DNA of 64,000 nt from an uncultured Bacteroides sp. (GCA_900555635.1 USLU01000017.1:1-64000); one strand, 5' to 3'. Shown: positions 25,396-34,256, numbered from the stretch's first letter. Notes: generated by a model from the sequence alone, not told the origin. Numbers and translations: made by a program.

Positions 25396-27135
25396 TTACT
25401 TATTGATTTTCCCCCAATTATCTTTTAAACCTACAGTACGATTGAATACCATTTTTTCCGGAGTAGAGTCGCGGTCTACATTGAAGTAACCGATACGCTG
25501 GAATTGCAGGTAGGTAAGAGGTTTCATGCCGGCGGCATATTTCTCTACATAACAACAAGGTAATATTTGCAAGGAATTGGGATTGATCATTTCCTTCATG
25601 GCCGTCAAAGCATCACAATTCTTTTCTTCACGAATGGCGGCGAGTTCGTCACGTGGGTTCTCTACTGTCCATAGACGGTCGTATAGACGTACTTCAGCCT
25701 CAATACAGTGGTTACAGCTTACCCAGTGGAGAGTGCCTTTTACCTTACGGTTGGCTTCGGGCATGCCACTCTTTGTGTTGGCGTCGTATTCACAATATAC
25801 TTCAACTATTTCGCCGGATTCATTCTTCTTGCAACCGGTACATTTTACGATATAAGCACTTTTCAAACGTACTTCCTGTCCCGGAGTCATGCGGAAGAAT
25901 TTCTTCGGAGCATCTTCCATGAAATCGTCACGTTCCATCCATAACTCACGGCTGAATTCAATGATATGACTGCCTTCTTCCGGTTTTTCAGGATTGTTGA
26001 CGGCATTCAGTTCTTCAACCTTTCCTTCAGGATAGTTGGTGATGATAAGCTTTACAGGATTCAACACTGCGGATATGCGTGTAGCACGAGTATTCAGGTC
26101 ATCGCGTAAAGCACTTTCCAACAATGCAAATTCGTTGAGGGCATCGTAGGTAGTGTAACCGATTTTATCTATAAAATTGTGGATAGATTCAGGAGAATAA
26201 CCTCGACGGCGGAAACCGCAGATAGTCGGCATACGAGGATCGTCCCAACCATTTACAAGACCTTCTTTAACCAGAGTCAGCAAGTTACGCTTGCTCATCA
26301 GGGTGTAGCTGAGGTTTAATTTATTGAACTCATACTGGCGTGGACGGTTGTCGTTCAGGTCTTTACCTTCCTTCAGCCAATCAATGAACAGATCGTATAG
26401 CGGACGGTGAGGAACAAATTCAAGCGTACAAAGTGAATGTGTCACACCTTCAAAGAAATCGCTTTCTCCATGCGCGAAGTCATACATCGGATAAGCCTTC
26501 CAAGTGGTACCTGTACGGTGATGAGGATGCTTTACCACACGGTAGATAATCGGATCACGGAAGTGCATGTTAGAGTTAGCCATGTCAATTTTGGCACGGA
26601 GCACCATGGCACCTTCTTCGATTTCGCCACTGTTCATTTTCTGGAACAGTTCAAGATTTTCACTGATGGGGCGGTCACGATAAGGACTGTTTACGCCCGG
26701 TTGGGTAGGGGTGCCTTTTTGAGCAGCAATCTGTTCGGATGTCTGCTCGTCTATATATGCTTTACCTTCTTTAATAAGATGAATGGCGAAATCCCATAAT
26801 TGTTGAAAATAGTCGGAAGCGTAGTATTCGTTACCCCACTGGTAGCCTAGCCATTGGATATCTTCTTTGATAGCTTCTACATATTCCACATCTTCTTTGG
26901 TGGGATTGGTGTCATCGAAACGCAGGTTGCAGACGCCACCATGAGCAGCAGCGATACCGAAATCAAGGCAGATGGCCTTGGCGTGTCCGATGTGAAGATA
27001 ACCGTTAGGCTCCGGCGGGAAACGTGTTTGTACTTTTCCACCGTTTTTACCTTCTTTTAAATCGTTTACTACTATTTGCTCTATGAAGTTCAGGCTTTTC
27101 TTTTCGCCTGTTTCTTCGTTTTTCATTTCTGCCAT
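25396..27135 (-). CDS. glnS: Glutaminyl-tRNA synthetase
   Basis: The product has 579 residues from the ATG at 27135. A GTG ten codons upstream (27165) lies on the predicted -7 promoter box and is unlikely to be translated. The class I signature HIGH is at residues 48-51 (PPEPNGYLHIGHAKA) and the KMSKS-like loop LMSKR is near 279-283. The C-terminal anticodon-binding domain is present. It charges tRNA-Gln with glutamine. It leads a - strand unit with the TPR gene. Confidence 0.96.
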   Translation of the reverse strand: MAEMKNEETGEKKSLNFIEQIVVNDLKEGKNGGKVQTRFPPEPNGYLHIGHAKAICLDFGIAAAHGGVCNLRFDDTNPTKEDVEYVEAIKEDIQWLGYQWGNEYYASDYFQQLWDFAIHLIKEGKAYIDEQTSEQIAAQKGTPTQPGVNSPYRDRPISENLELFQKMNSGEIEEGAMVLRAKIDMANSNMHFRDPIIYRVVKHPHHRTGTTWKAYPMYDFAHGESDFFEGVTHSLCTLEFVPHRPLYDLFIDWLKEGKDLNDNRPRQYEFNKLNLSYTLMSKRNLLTLVKEGLVNGWDDPRMPTICGFRRRGYSPESIHNFIDKIGYTTYDALNEFALLESALRDDLNTRATRISAVLNPVKLIITNYPEGKVEELNAVNNPEKPEEGSHIIEFSRELWMERDDFMEDAPKKFFRMTPGQEVRLKSAYIVKCTGCKKNESGEIVEVYCEYDANTKSGMPEANRKVKGTLHWVSCNHCIEAEVRLYDRLWTVENPRDELAAIREEKNCDALTAMKEMINPNSLQILPCCYVEKYAAGMKPLTYLQFQRIGYFNVDRDSTPEKMVFNRTVGLKDNWGKINK

Positions 27136-27164
27136 AATGCTATCAATATATTCATTTCGTGGCA

Positions 27165-27172
27165 CAAAAATA
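27165..27172 (-). promoter_or_regulatory. glnS promoter -7 element
   Basis: The - strand reads TATTTTTG here, an exact TAnnTTTG match. Transcription would start near 27158, which rules out the GTG at 27165 and supports the ATG at 27135. I see no clear -33 TTTG. Confidence 0.55.
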
Positions 27173-27193
27173 CGACTATTTTTTTGTATATCG

Positions 27194-28009
27194 TTATTTC
27201 ACGGGAATATATCCACTCTTTTTAATGATTTCTTGACCTGCAGGGGACAATATGAACTGTAGTAAAGGATTCGTCTGTTCGGCGTTTTTCTTGTTATAAT
27301 AATAGAATAACGGGCGTACAATGGGGTAAGATTTGTTAATTGCATTTTCGAGTGTAGGAGTCGCAAAATGCTTATTGTCATAAGATATGGCAAGTGGCTT
27401 GATGCGTGGAGATACATAAGCTAGACCTACATATCCGATGGCGCCGCGAGTCTGACTGACAGATTGTATGATGGCTCCTGTTGCGGGCATGGAAAGACTG
27501 CTGCTCATATAGTTCTTGTTTTTCAGGACACTTTCTTTGAAGAACTCGTATGTACCCGAGGATGTTTCACGGGAGTAAACCACGATTTTGCGATCATCAC
27601 CGCCTACCTGTTTCCAATTGGTAATTTTTCCTCGGAAGATATCTTCCAGTTGTTGACGTGTCAGTTGTTTCACTGGGTTGGAAGGATGAACCACAACGGC
27701 AAGTGCGTCGTAGGCTATGGGAACTTCTGCGAGATCTTCACCGGCAGCTTTAGCTTTCATCTTTTCGCTGAACTTGATACCGCGGGATGCCATGGCAATA
27801 TCTGTTGTTTCGTCCAGTAGGGCTGATATGCCTACACCTGTTCCTCCTCCGGTGACGGTTACACGTGCATTCGGATTTATAGCCATAAAACGTTCGGCAG
27901 TCTGTTGTGCGATAGGAAGTACCGTATCACTGCCTTTGATGCGTTGCGCCTGTATGCCGGTTGTGGCAGTGGTTAGGGCAAGTAGTAAGAAAAATGTTCT
28001 TGCTTTCAT
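27194..28009 (-). CDS. pstS: Phosphate ABC transporter substrate-binding protein
   Basis: The product has 271 residues with an N-terminal signal peptide. Phosphate-binding loops are visible: KGSDTVLPIAQ near residue 25, TGGGTGVGISALL near 52-65 and SRETSSGTYEFF near 148-160. It captures phosphate in the periplasm and delivers it to PstCA. The gene is divergent from pstCAB-phoU, sharing a 320-base control region with a Pho-box-like repeat and a hairpin element. It is short for PstS (usually about 320 or more) but near the size of other Bacteroides copies that I recall. Confidence 0.93.
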   Translation of the reverse strand: MKARTFFLLLALTTATTGIQAQRIKGSDTVLPIAQQTAERFMAINPNARVTVTGGGTGVGISALLDETTDIAMASRGIKFSEKMKAKAAGEDLAEVPIAYDALAVVVHPSNPVKQLTRQQLEDIFRGKITNWKQVGGDDRKIVVYSRETSSGTYEFFKESVLKNKNYMSSSLSMPATGAIIQSVSQTRGAIGYVGLAYVSPRIKPLAISYDNKHFATPTLENAINKSYPIVRPLFYYYNKKNAEQTNPLLQFILSPAGQEIIKKSGYIPVK

Positions 28010-28033
28010 ACTAAAGTTAGAATTATGTTTATT

Positions 28034-28166
28034 GAGGATGTGTCATAATTCACCACAGATTACACAAATTAACACGGATTGAAATTAAATTATTGATTAT
28101 CAGTACATATAATCAGCGGTAATCTGTGTAATCTGTGGTGAAAAGCACTTTTGACACACCGTCTTA
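28034..28166. repeat. Dispersed hairpin element, copy 2
   Basis: The inner arms CACCACAGATTACACA (28051-28066) and TGTGTAATCTGTGGTG (28125-28140) are a perfect 16-bp inverted repeat. The outer arms (GAGGATGTGTCA and TGACACACC...) are partly complementary. The body nearly matches copy 1 at 21846-21974, including the central AAATTAAATTATTGATTATC. It lies in the pstS/pstC divergent control region, 24 bases upstream of pstS, so it may shape pstS expression. Confidence 0.8.
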
Positions 28167-28226
28167 TCACTGCAAATTAAAACAATGAATATTACAATAT
28201 TGTTACATAGATAGCGATCTTATTTA

Positions 28227-28255
28227 TTGTAACACGTTTGTAACAGGTTTGAAAC
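28227..28255 (+). promoter_or_regulatory. Pho-box-like triple direct repeat upstream of pstC
   Basis: TTGTAAC (28227), TTGTAAC (28238) and TTGAAAC (28249) recur with an exact 11-base period. This is the layout of PhoB-type Pho boxes (direct repeats with an 11-base pitch). A weak -7-like TTCCTTTG follows at 28299-28306. It is well placed to activate pstC, and possibly pstS, in low phosphate. The binding protein is not encoded in the window. Confidence 0.6.
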
Positions 28256-28329
28256 ATTTCTTTCAAACGTTAGTCACATCATTTTAATAATTAGCTCGTT
28301 CCTTTGCATTCAGAAAATCAATAGGTAAC

Positions 28330-29514
28330 ATGAAAAAGATTTTTGAGAAGATAGTAGAAGGTATATTGGCTTGTAGCGGATTTGTAACAAGCCTTACCAT
28401 AGTGCTCATTGTCTTGTTTCTTTTTTCCGAAGCATTTGGCTTATTCAGCAGTAAAGTGATTGAAGAGGGTTATGTGCTGGCGTTGAATAAAAACAATAAA
28501 GTGAGCGAGCTTTCTCCGGCTCAGATAATGGGCGTTTTCGACGAAGAGATTACAAACTGGGAGGAAGTAGGTGGAAAAGACCTTCCTATTCAGCTTTTCC
28601 GTTTAGAAGACGCTACGCATTACTTTACTGAAGAAGAGCTTGGCAGTTCATACGAAAATGCAGGTGCTTGCATTACAAAACTGGTGGAGAGTGAACCGGG
28701 TATGATTGCTTTTGTTCCGAAGCAGTTCATAGTCCGCCTTGACTCTGTGCATTTACTGAAAGACAATACGATTTCGGTGAAAGATGTTTTTGCTGGTGCC
28801 GAATGGTTTCCAACTGCTACCCCTGCTGCACAATTCGGTTTTCTACCGTTGATTACAGGAACCCTATGGGTCAGTCTTTTTGCTATTCTTTTTGCTCTGC
28901 CGTTCGGTTTAGCAGTTGCTATTTATATGTCCGAAGTGGCAAACTTCAAAATACGAAATCTATTGAAACCTGTTATCGAGCTATTGAGTGGTATTCCTTC
29001 GGTAGTATATGGTTTCTTCGGATTGATAGTCATTGTACCTTTCTTGCAGAATGTTTTCGATTTGCCGGTAGGAGAGAGTGGGCTGGCGGGAAGTATCGTA
29101 CTGGCAATTATGGCGTTGCCTACCATTATTACGGTGACGGAAGATGCCATGCGCAATTGTCCACGGGCTATGCGCGAAGCTAGTCTTGCACTGGGTGCAT
29201 CGCAATGGCAGACTATATATAAGGTAGTAATACCTTATTCTATATCAGGTATTACATCCGGTGTAGTGTTGGGCATTGGCCGTGCCATAGGCGAGACGAT
29301 GGCAGTATTGATGGTGACCGGTAATGCGGCTGTAATTCCTCATACCATTCTGGAACCCTTGCGTACTATTCCTGCAACGATTGCTGCAGAGTTGGGAGAA
29401 GCTCCTGCAGGTGGTCCTCATTATGAGGCACTTTTCTTGCTGGGTGTTGTGTTGTTCTTTATCAGTTTGCTGATTAATTTTACGGTAGAAGCTGTGTCAT
29501 CTAAACGAAAATGA
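28330..29514 (+). CDS. pstC: Phosphate ABC transporter permease PstC with periplasmic insert
   Basis: The product has 394 residues; typical PstC has about 300-320. TM1 is near residues 15-35. An exported insert of about 130 residues follows and contains SELSPAQIMGVFDEEITNWEEVGG (in two stretches), which resembles the PstS segment LTRQQLEDIFRGKITNWKQVGG. The permease core then runs from about residue 175, with the ABC loop EASLALGASQWQTIYKVVIP. PstC forms the channel with PstA. The insert looks like a partial substrate-binding-protein domain fused to the permease. Confidence 0.92.
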   Translation: MKKIFEKIVEGILACSGFVTSLTIVLIVLFLFSEAFGLFSSKVIEEGYVLALNKNNKVSELSPAQIMGVFDEEITNWEEVGGKDLPIQLFRLEDATHYFTEEELGSSYENAGACITKLVESEPGMIAFVPKQFIVRLDSVHLLKDNTISVKDVFAGAEWFPTATPAAQFGFLPLITGTLWVSLFAILFALPFGLAVAIYMSEVANFKIRNLLKPVIELLSGIPSVVYGFFGLIVIVPFLQNVFDLPVGESGLAGSIVLAIMALPTIITVTEDAMRNCPRAMREASLALGASQWQTIYKVVIPYSISGITSGVVLGIGRAIGETMAVLMVTGNAAVIPHTILEPLRTIPATIAAELGEAPAGGPHYEALFLLGVVLFFISLLINFTVEAVSSKRK

Positions 29515-30377
29515 GTATGATTAACAAGAAGCATCTTTCACAAAACATAGCATTTGGTTTGTTCCGCTTGCTTAGCTTAAGCGTAGTAGTGGTACTTTTC
29601 GCTATTCTAGGTTTCATTATATATAAAGGTATAGGTGTTATTAATTGGGAATTTCTTACCACTGCTCCAACAGATGGTATGACTGCCGGTGGTATATGGC
29701 CCGCCATTGTGGGTACTTTCTATCTGATGGTAGGTAGTGCGCTCTTTGCTTTCCCGATAGGAGTGATGAGCGGTATCTATATGAACGAATATGCTCCGAA
29801 AGGATGGGTGGTGCGGTTTATCCGTATGATGACGAATAATTTGAGTGGTATTCCTTCCATCGTATTCGGATTGTTTGGTATGGCATTATTTGTTAAATAC
29901 ATGGATTTTGGAGATAGTATTCTGGCTGGTTCACTCACTTTGGGATTGCTCAGTTTGCCGCTGGTAATACGTACCACTGAAGAAGCGTTGAAAGCCATAC
30001 CTGATAATTTGCGTGAAGGCAGTCGCGCATTAGGAGCTACCAAGCTTCAAACGATTTGGCACGTTATTCTTCCGATGGGCATGCCTAATATCATTACCGG
30101 ATTGATTCTGGCATTGGGACGCGTATCCGGCGAAACGGCACCTATTCTTTTTACTTGTGCTGCCTATTTCTTGCCACAATTGCCGGACAGCATACTCAGC
30201 CAGTGTATGGCATTGCCCTATCATCTATATGTTATTGCTACCAGTGGTACGGATATGGAAGCCCAGCTTCCCATAGCATACGGTACAGCTTTGGTACTGA
30301 TCGTAATCATTCTTTTGGTCAATCTACTGGCAAATGCTTTGCGGAAATACTTTGAGAAGAAAATAAAAATGAACTAA
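29511..30377 (+). CDS. pstA: Phosphate ABC transporter permease PstA
   Basis: The product has 288 residues with six membrane segments. The ABC coupling loop is EGSRALGATKLQTIWHVILP near residues 170-190. It overlaps pstC by four bases (ATGA). It forms the inner-membrane channel with PstC. Confidence 0.95.
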   Translation: MSMINKKHLSQNIAFGLFRLLSLSVVVVLFAILGFIIYKGIGVINWEFLTTAPTDGMTAGGIWPAIVGTFYLMVGSALFAFPIGVMSGIYMNEYAPKGWVVRFIRMMTNNLSGIPSIVFGLFGMALFVKYMDFGDSILAGSLTLGLLSLPLVIRTTEEALKAIPDNLREGSRALGATKLQTIWHVILPMGMPNIITGLILALGRVSGETAPILFTCAAYFLPQLPDSILSQCMALPYHLYVIATSGTDMEAQLPIAYGTALVLIVIILLVNLLANALRKYFEKKIKMN

Positions 30378-30403
30378 CCAGCAACTCGTAATTTGTAATT
30401 AAT

Positions 30404-31159
30404 ATGGTCAATAAGATTGAAACCCGTGAGGTTAACTTTTGGTATGGTGATTTTCATGCTTTGAAGGGGATCAGTATGGATATTGAAGAGAAGTCCGTAG
30501 TCGCCTTTATCGGTCCGTCGGGATGTGGTAAATCTACCTTCCTCCGGCTACTGAACCGGATGAATGACTTGATTCCCAATACCCGCCTGACCGGAGAAAT
30601 TAAAATAGAAGGACAGAACATTTATGGAAAAGGAGTACAGGTAGATGAACTTCGCAAAAATGTAGGCATGGTGTTCCAGCGCCCCAATCCCTTTCCGAAA
30701 AGCATATTTGAAAATGTTGCTTATGGCCTTCGGGTAAATGGCGTAACCGATAATTCTTTTATTCGCCAGCGGGTAGAGGAGACTTTGAAAGGGGCTGCTC
30801 TTTGGGATGAAGTAAAGGATAAACTGAAAGTTTCTGCATATGCCCTTTCCGGCGGACAGCAACAACGTCTTTGTATAGCCCGTGCTATGGCTGTTTCTCC
30901 TTCTGTACTACTAATGGATGAACCGGCCTCTGCACTCGATCCTATTTCTACTGCTAAAATAGAAGAACTTATACACGAGTTGAAAAAGCAATATACAATA
31001 GTTATAGTAACACATAATATGCAGCAAGCGGCACGTGTCAGTGATAAAACTGCTTTCTTCTATTTGGGTGAGATGGTAGAATTTGACGAAACCAAGAAGA
31101 TCTTTACGCATCCCGATAAGATAGAAACACAGAATTATATTACGGGACGTTTCGGATAG
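30404..31159 (+). CDS. pstB: Phosphate ABC transporter ATPase PstB
   Basis: The product has 251 residues. Walker A is GPSGCGKST near residues 37-45, the signature motif is LSGGQQQRL, and Walker B is VLLMDEPASALDP. The insertion NRMNDLIPNTRLTGEI is typical of PstB. It energises phosphate import by PstCA. Confidence 0.97.
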   Translation: MVNKIETREVNFWYGDFHALKGISMDIEEKSVVAFIGPSGCGKSTFLRLLNRMNDLIPNTRLTGEIKIEGQNIYGKGVQVDELRKNVGMVFQRPNPFPKSIFENVAYGLRVNGVTDNSFIRQRVEETLKGAALWDEVKDKLKVSAYALSGGQQQRLCIARAMAVSPSVLLMDEPASALDPISTAKIEELIHELKKQYTIVIVTHNMQQAARVSDKTAFFYLGEMVEFDETKKIFTHPDKIETQNYITGRFG

Positions 31160-31222
31160 TTATCTCTGCTCAAAATTTATTTGCCGCAATAAAATAAATC
31201 ACAATTATTAAATAGAAACATT

Positions 31223-31918
31223 ATGGTAAAGTTTATCGAATCGGAACTCGTCTTGCTGAAAAAGGAAATAGACGAAATGTGGACCTTAGTCTATAATCAG
31301 CTCGACCGCGCAGGAGAAGCCGTGCTTACTATGGACCGTGAACTGGCACAACAAGTATTGGTGCGCGAACGTCGTGTGAATGCTTTTGAATTAAAAATAG
31401 ACAGTGACGTCGAGGACATTATCGCCCTTTATAATCCGGTAGCTATCGACTTACGCTTTGTTCTCGCCATGCTGAAAATAAACACTAACCTGGAGCGTTT
31501 GGGAGACTTTGCCGAAGGCATAGCACGTTTTGCTATCAATTGTAAGGAACCTGTTTTGGATGGCGATTTAGTGAAGAAACTTCGTTTGGAAGAGATGGTT
31601 TCCGAAGTGCTTTCTATGCTCGAACTCGCAAAAAATGCCCTCAAAGAAGAGAATCAGGAGTTGGCAACAGCTGTATTTGCCAAAGATAACTTAGTAGATG
31701 AAATTAATGCTCATGCTACAACTGTTCTTGCGGAATATATCAGCGAACATCCGGATAGCGCTCTTGCATGCTTAAATTTGGTGAGTGTCTTCCGTAAATT
31801 GGAACGTTCTGGAGACCATATTACAAATATTGCCGAGGAACTCGTCTTCTTTGTTGATGCTAAAGTGTTAAAACATAGTGGCAAAACAGACGATCAATAT
31901 CCAAATGATAAGAAATAA
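31223..31918 (+). CDS. phoU: Phosphate signalling protein PhoU
   Basis: The product has 231 residues and is all helical, with two PhoU repeats (about residues 15-100 and 120-205). Metal-site motifs of the E/DxxxD type are visible (NTNLERLGDFAEGIARFA; RKLERSGDHITNIAEEL). PhoU couples Pst transporter state to phosphate regulation. It is the last gene of the pst unit. Confidence 0.95.
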   Translation: MVKFIESELVLLKKEIDEMWTLVYNQLDRAGEAVLTMDRELAQQVLVRERRVNAFELKIDSDVEDIIALYNPVAIDLRFVLAMLKINTNLERLGDFAEGIARFAINCKEPVLDGDLVKKLRLEEMVSEVLSMLELAKNALKEENQELATAVFAKDNLVDEINAHATTVLAEYISEHPDSALACLNLVSVFRKLERSGDHITNIAEELVFFVDAKVLKHSGKTDDQYPNDKK

Positions 31919-31961
31919 GCGAAATTTTAGGAAAATTTTAGGGTTTAACGGAAAATAACCC

Positions 31962-31969
31962 TATATTTG
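31962..31969 (+). promoter_or_regulatory. Possible -7 element after phoU
   Basis: TATATTTG matches TAnnTTTG, but no TTTG lies at the proper distance upstream. The gap 31919-32271 also holds the stronger promoter, terminator and promoter described separately. I see no clear terminator directly after phoU. Confidence 0.3.
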
Positions 31970-32064
31970 TCCATTGAAAACGATTGCGGACGTAGAAAAG
32001 TGCTTTGAAATGATAATAAAATCAAAAGATTCTTCAAAAAGATGTTATATGACATGTTTTTAAA

Positions 32065-32097
32065 TTTGGTTAGTATCACGAAAAGCCGCTATATTTG
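32065..32097 (+). promoter_or_regulatory. Promoter of a candidate small RNA
   Basis: TTTG (32065-32068), 21 bases, then TATATTTG (32090-32097) is a full match to the Bacteroides promoter pattern. There is no ORF of note downstream before the terminator at 32160-32192. Confidence 0.65.
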
Positions 32098-32103
32098 CAA
32101 CGT

Positions 32104-32192
32104 TATCCTGAAAACAATCTTTTTACCTTAAAAAAAACTAATACCTATTGAAAACTGAAAAATGGGGCTTTGTGAAAAGCTCCATTTTTTTT
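32104..32192 (+). ncRNA. Candidate small RNA, about 90 nt
   Basis: A strong promoter at 32065-32097 and a strong terminator at 32160-32192 bracket about 90 bases with no coding potential. The 5' part is A-rich and unstructured (CTTAAAAAAAACTAATACC), as expected for a region free to pair with targets, and the 3' end is the terminator hairpin. I do not match it to a known RNA family. A leader transcript of ribE is the alternative, but ribE has its own promoter. Confidence 0.5.
32160..32192 (+). terminator. Rho-independent terminator
   Basis: AATGGGGCTTT (32161-32171) pairs with AAAGCTCCATT around a GTGA tetraloop and is followed by a run of eight T. Confidence 0.85.
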
Positions 32193-32223
32193 GTGCCTAT
32201 ATGAAGCCATTTTCGTATCTTTG
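32190..32223 (+). promoter_or_regulatory. Riboflavin synthase promoter
   Basis: TTTG at 32190-32193 overlaps the T-run of the terminator; after 22 bases comes TATCTTTG (32216-32223). Transcription would start near 32230, about 42 bases before the gene. No FMN riboswitch fits in this short leader. Confidence 0.6.
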
Positions 32224-32271
32224 CCATGTAGAAATTCATTAATAGAAAACTGCTAAATTATAGATAAACTT

Positions 32272-32874
32272 ATGTTTTCCGGAATAGTAGAAGAATGTGC
32301 CACGTTAGTGGCAATGGTCAAAGACCAGGAGAATGTGCATTTCACTTTCAAATGTTCATTCGTAAATGAGTTGAAAATCGATCAGAGTGTTTCTCACAAT
32401 GGTGTGTGTCTTACGGTTGTCAGCATGACGGACGAAACCTATACGGTTACTGCTATGAAGGAAACTTTGGATCGCTCCAACTTGGGATTGCTGAAAGTGG
32501 GAGATGAAGTGAATGTGGAACGTAGCATGATGATGAACGGACGTCTGGACGGACATATTGTTCAGGGACATGTGGATCAAACTGCTAACTGCATCGATAT
32601 AAAGGATGCGGAAGGTAGTTATTATTTTACCTTTCAATATGCTTTTGATAAAGAAATGGCAACTCGCGGTTATATCACAGTAGATAAAGGTTCGGTAACA
32701 GTAAATGGTGTGAGCCTGACTGTATGTAATCCTACTGATAATACCTTTCAGGTAGCTATCATTCCTTATACTTTTGAGCATACTAACTTCCATACTTTTA
32801 AAGTGGGAAGTGTGGTTAACCTGGAGTTTGATATTATTGGCAAATATATCAGCCGTATGATACAATATAAATAG
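32272..32874 (+). CDS. ribE: Riboflavin synthase alpha chain
   Basis: The product has 200 residues made of two similar barrels. Each carries the family motif: MFSGIVEE at the start and the second-half equivalents, with NGVCLTVVSM near 44 and NGVSLTVCN near 145. MNGRLDGHIVQGHVD near residue 85 is characteristic. It converts two 6,7-dimethyl-8-ribityllumazine into riboflavin. The gene is called ribC in E. coli and ribE in Bacillus. It stands alone here. Confidence 0.96.
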   Translation: MFSGIVEECATLVAMVKDQENVHFTFKCSFVNELKIDQSVSHNGVCLTVVSMTDETYTVTAMKETLDRSNLGLLKVGDEVNVERSMMMNGRLDGHIVQGHVDQTANCIDIKDAEGSYYFTFQYAFDKEMATRGYITVDKGSVTVNGVSLTVCNPTDNTFQVAIIPYTFEHTNFHTFKVGSVVNLEFDIIGKYISRMIQYK

Positions 32875-32895
32875 AGATACTGATAAGTACTTCTG

Positions 32896-32939
32896 AAAAC
32901 AAAAACGTCTGCCTCGTGGAAGCAGACGTTTTTGTTTTT
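32896..32939. terminator. Bidirectional terminator between ribE and the metzincin gene
   Basis: CAAAAACGTCTGC and GCAGACGTTTTTG form a perfect 13-bp stem, with T-runs at the ends on both strands. It serves the two convergent genes; the stop codon of the - strand gene lies at its edge. Confidence 0.88.
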
Positions 32940-34230
32940 ATTTAATAGTACGTGCCGGTGGGATAGGAGCATCCATTATGGCGCGCGTACTTGGTTGGTC
33001 GTACTTAGGACCCGGTATGAGCGGACTGTAATTCAGAACATGACGCATGCGCTCGCGTTGGTCAGGAGTGAATTCATTCCCCCAAGTCCAAGTATAGTCC
33101 ATGATATTGCGTGAAGAGAATTCGCCACCTGTAATGCTGGTACGTTTTATTAATTCGGAAAACTTTATTTTGTCCTTAGGAGTGGTTTCATAATATGTGT
33201 TTAACCAGTCTTCGTACCCTTTGCGGTCGTAGTTAGGAGTGTCATCACAATAATCGGTATCCTCACGCCAACTTATGTTTTTCTCTTCATTATCGACTCC
33301 AAAAGCATGAAACAAACCTATGTAGTGAGCTAGTTCGTGCGTAAGGGTTAGTGTTATATCAGCAGGGTCGGCTAAACCAACTTCCGGTAACCGGTCAATA
33401 TATGCATTATTAATGGATACGCAGTGAGGATAAGACATTTTGGCGTTGGCAAAGTACCTATCTCCATCATAGAGCCCATCTAGCGGGTGACGGGAAGATG
33501 CGTAAGGAATATAGGATATTCCTAAAACATTTTCTTCCTTGAATGTGTAGAGAAAGATGTTGATGTATTTATTTAGATCCCATAGTAGGGGAATAGCTTC
33601 TTTATTGCTCTCATCCATAAAGTCGTCGCAGCTCATCACTGGAGTACTCCACTTGATACGTTCCACACCGGGCTCGGCAAGCGTCTTTCCGTTAGGATCT
33701 GTAGTAGCCATTACAAATTCAACATTGATATTGAGACCTTTCTTTCCTTCATCTCCATCATCGAATGTATTGGCGTATTTTTGGTTACAAATTCTTATGA
33801 TTTCGGCTAGTAAAGCTGCTTGGGGATTTTCATAGCCATCGTTTGCGTTGTCGTATAAAACATGGAAAATGACGGGCAGCTTATAATGATTTTCTGCACT
33901 TTGTATCACTTTAACTTCGAGGGTAGCGGTAGGGTCAGTGATAGTGAGGACTGCTTTTCGTTCCTGAGATGTCTCGTTGGAAGCAAGGTTGATGTTCAAT
34001 GTAGCTTTACCGGTACCTTTTTGCTTATCGGGTACACACCAAGTAGCGTTACTGCTGACTTCCCAATTATCTTGACTATTAATCTCAAGAGTAATCTCCG
34101 TCTCGGTGGACGCTACATCGAACGAATTGGCGGAAAGAGTCATCTTTTCGACATTGTTGTCTTCTTTACATGCTCCTGCTACCAAAAGCAGTAGAATGGA
34201 TAATATCAGAAATAAAGAATTTGTTTTCAT
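32938..34230 (-). CDS. Zinc metalloprotease (metzincin) lipoprotein with BACON-like domain
   Basis: The product has 430 residues. A lipoprotein signal ends in VAGAC near residue 20. Residues about 28-110 form a BACON-like beta-sandwich (WEVSSNATWCVPD; LTITDPTATLEVKVIQSA). The protease domain has the extended zinc site HELAHYIGLFH at 298-308 and a Met-turn-like NIMDYTW near 374. Metzincins use the three His to bind Zn and the Glu as base. The substrate is unknown; such lipoproteins are surface-exposed in Bacteroides. It stands alone on the - strand with its own promoter. Confidence 0.9.
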   Translation of the reverse strand: MKTNSLFLILSILLLLVAGACKEDNNVEKMTLSANSFDVASTETEITLEINSQDNWEVSSNATWCVPDKQKGTGKATLNINLASNETSQERKAVLTITDPTATLEVKVIQSAENHYKLPVIFHVLYDNANDGYENPQAALLAEIIRICNQKYANTFDDGDEGKKGLNINVEFVMATTDPNGKTLAEPGVERIKWSTPVMSCDDFMDESNKEAIPLLWDLNKYINIFLYTFKEENVLGISYIPYASSRHPLDGLYDGDRYFANAKMSYPHCVSINNAYIDRLPEVGLADPADITLTLTHELAHYIGLFHAFGVDNEEKNISWREDTDYCDDTPNYDRKGYEDWLNTYYETTPKDKIKFSELIKRTSITGGEFSSRNIMDYTWTWGNEFTPDQRERMRHVLNYSPLIPGPKYDQPSTRAIMDAPIPPARTIK

Positions 34231-34256
34231 GAAAATTTTAAATTAGACTGTTTTGG

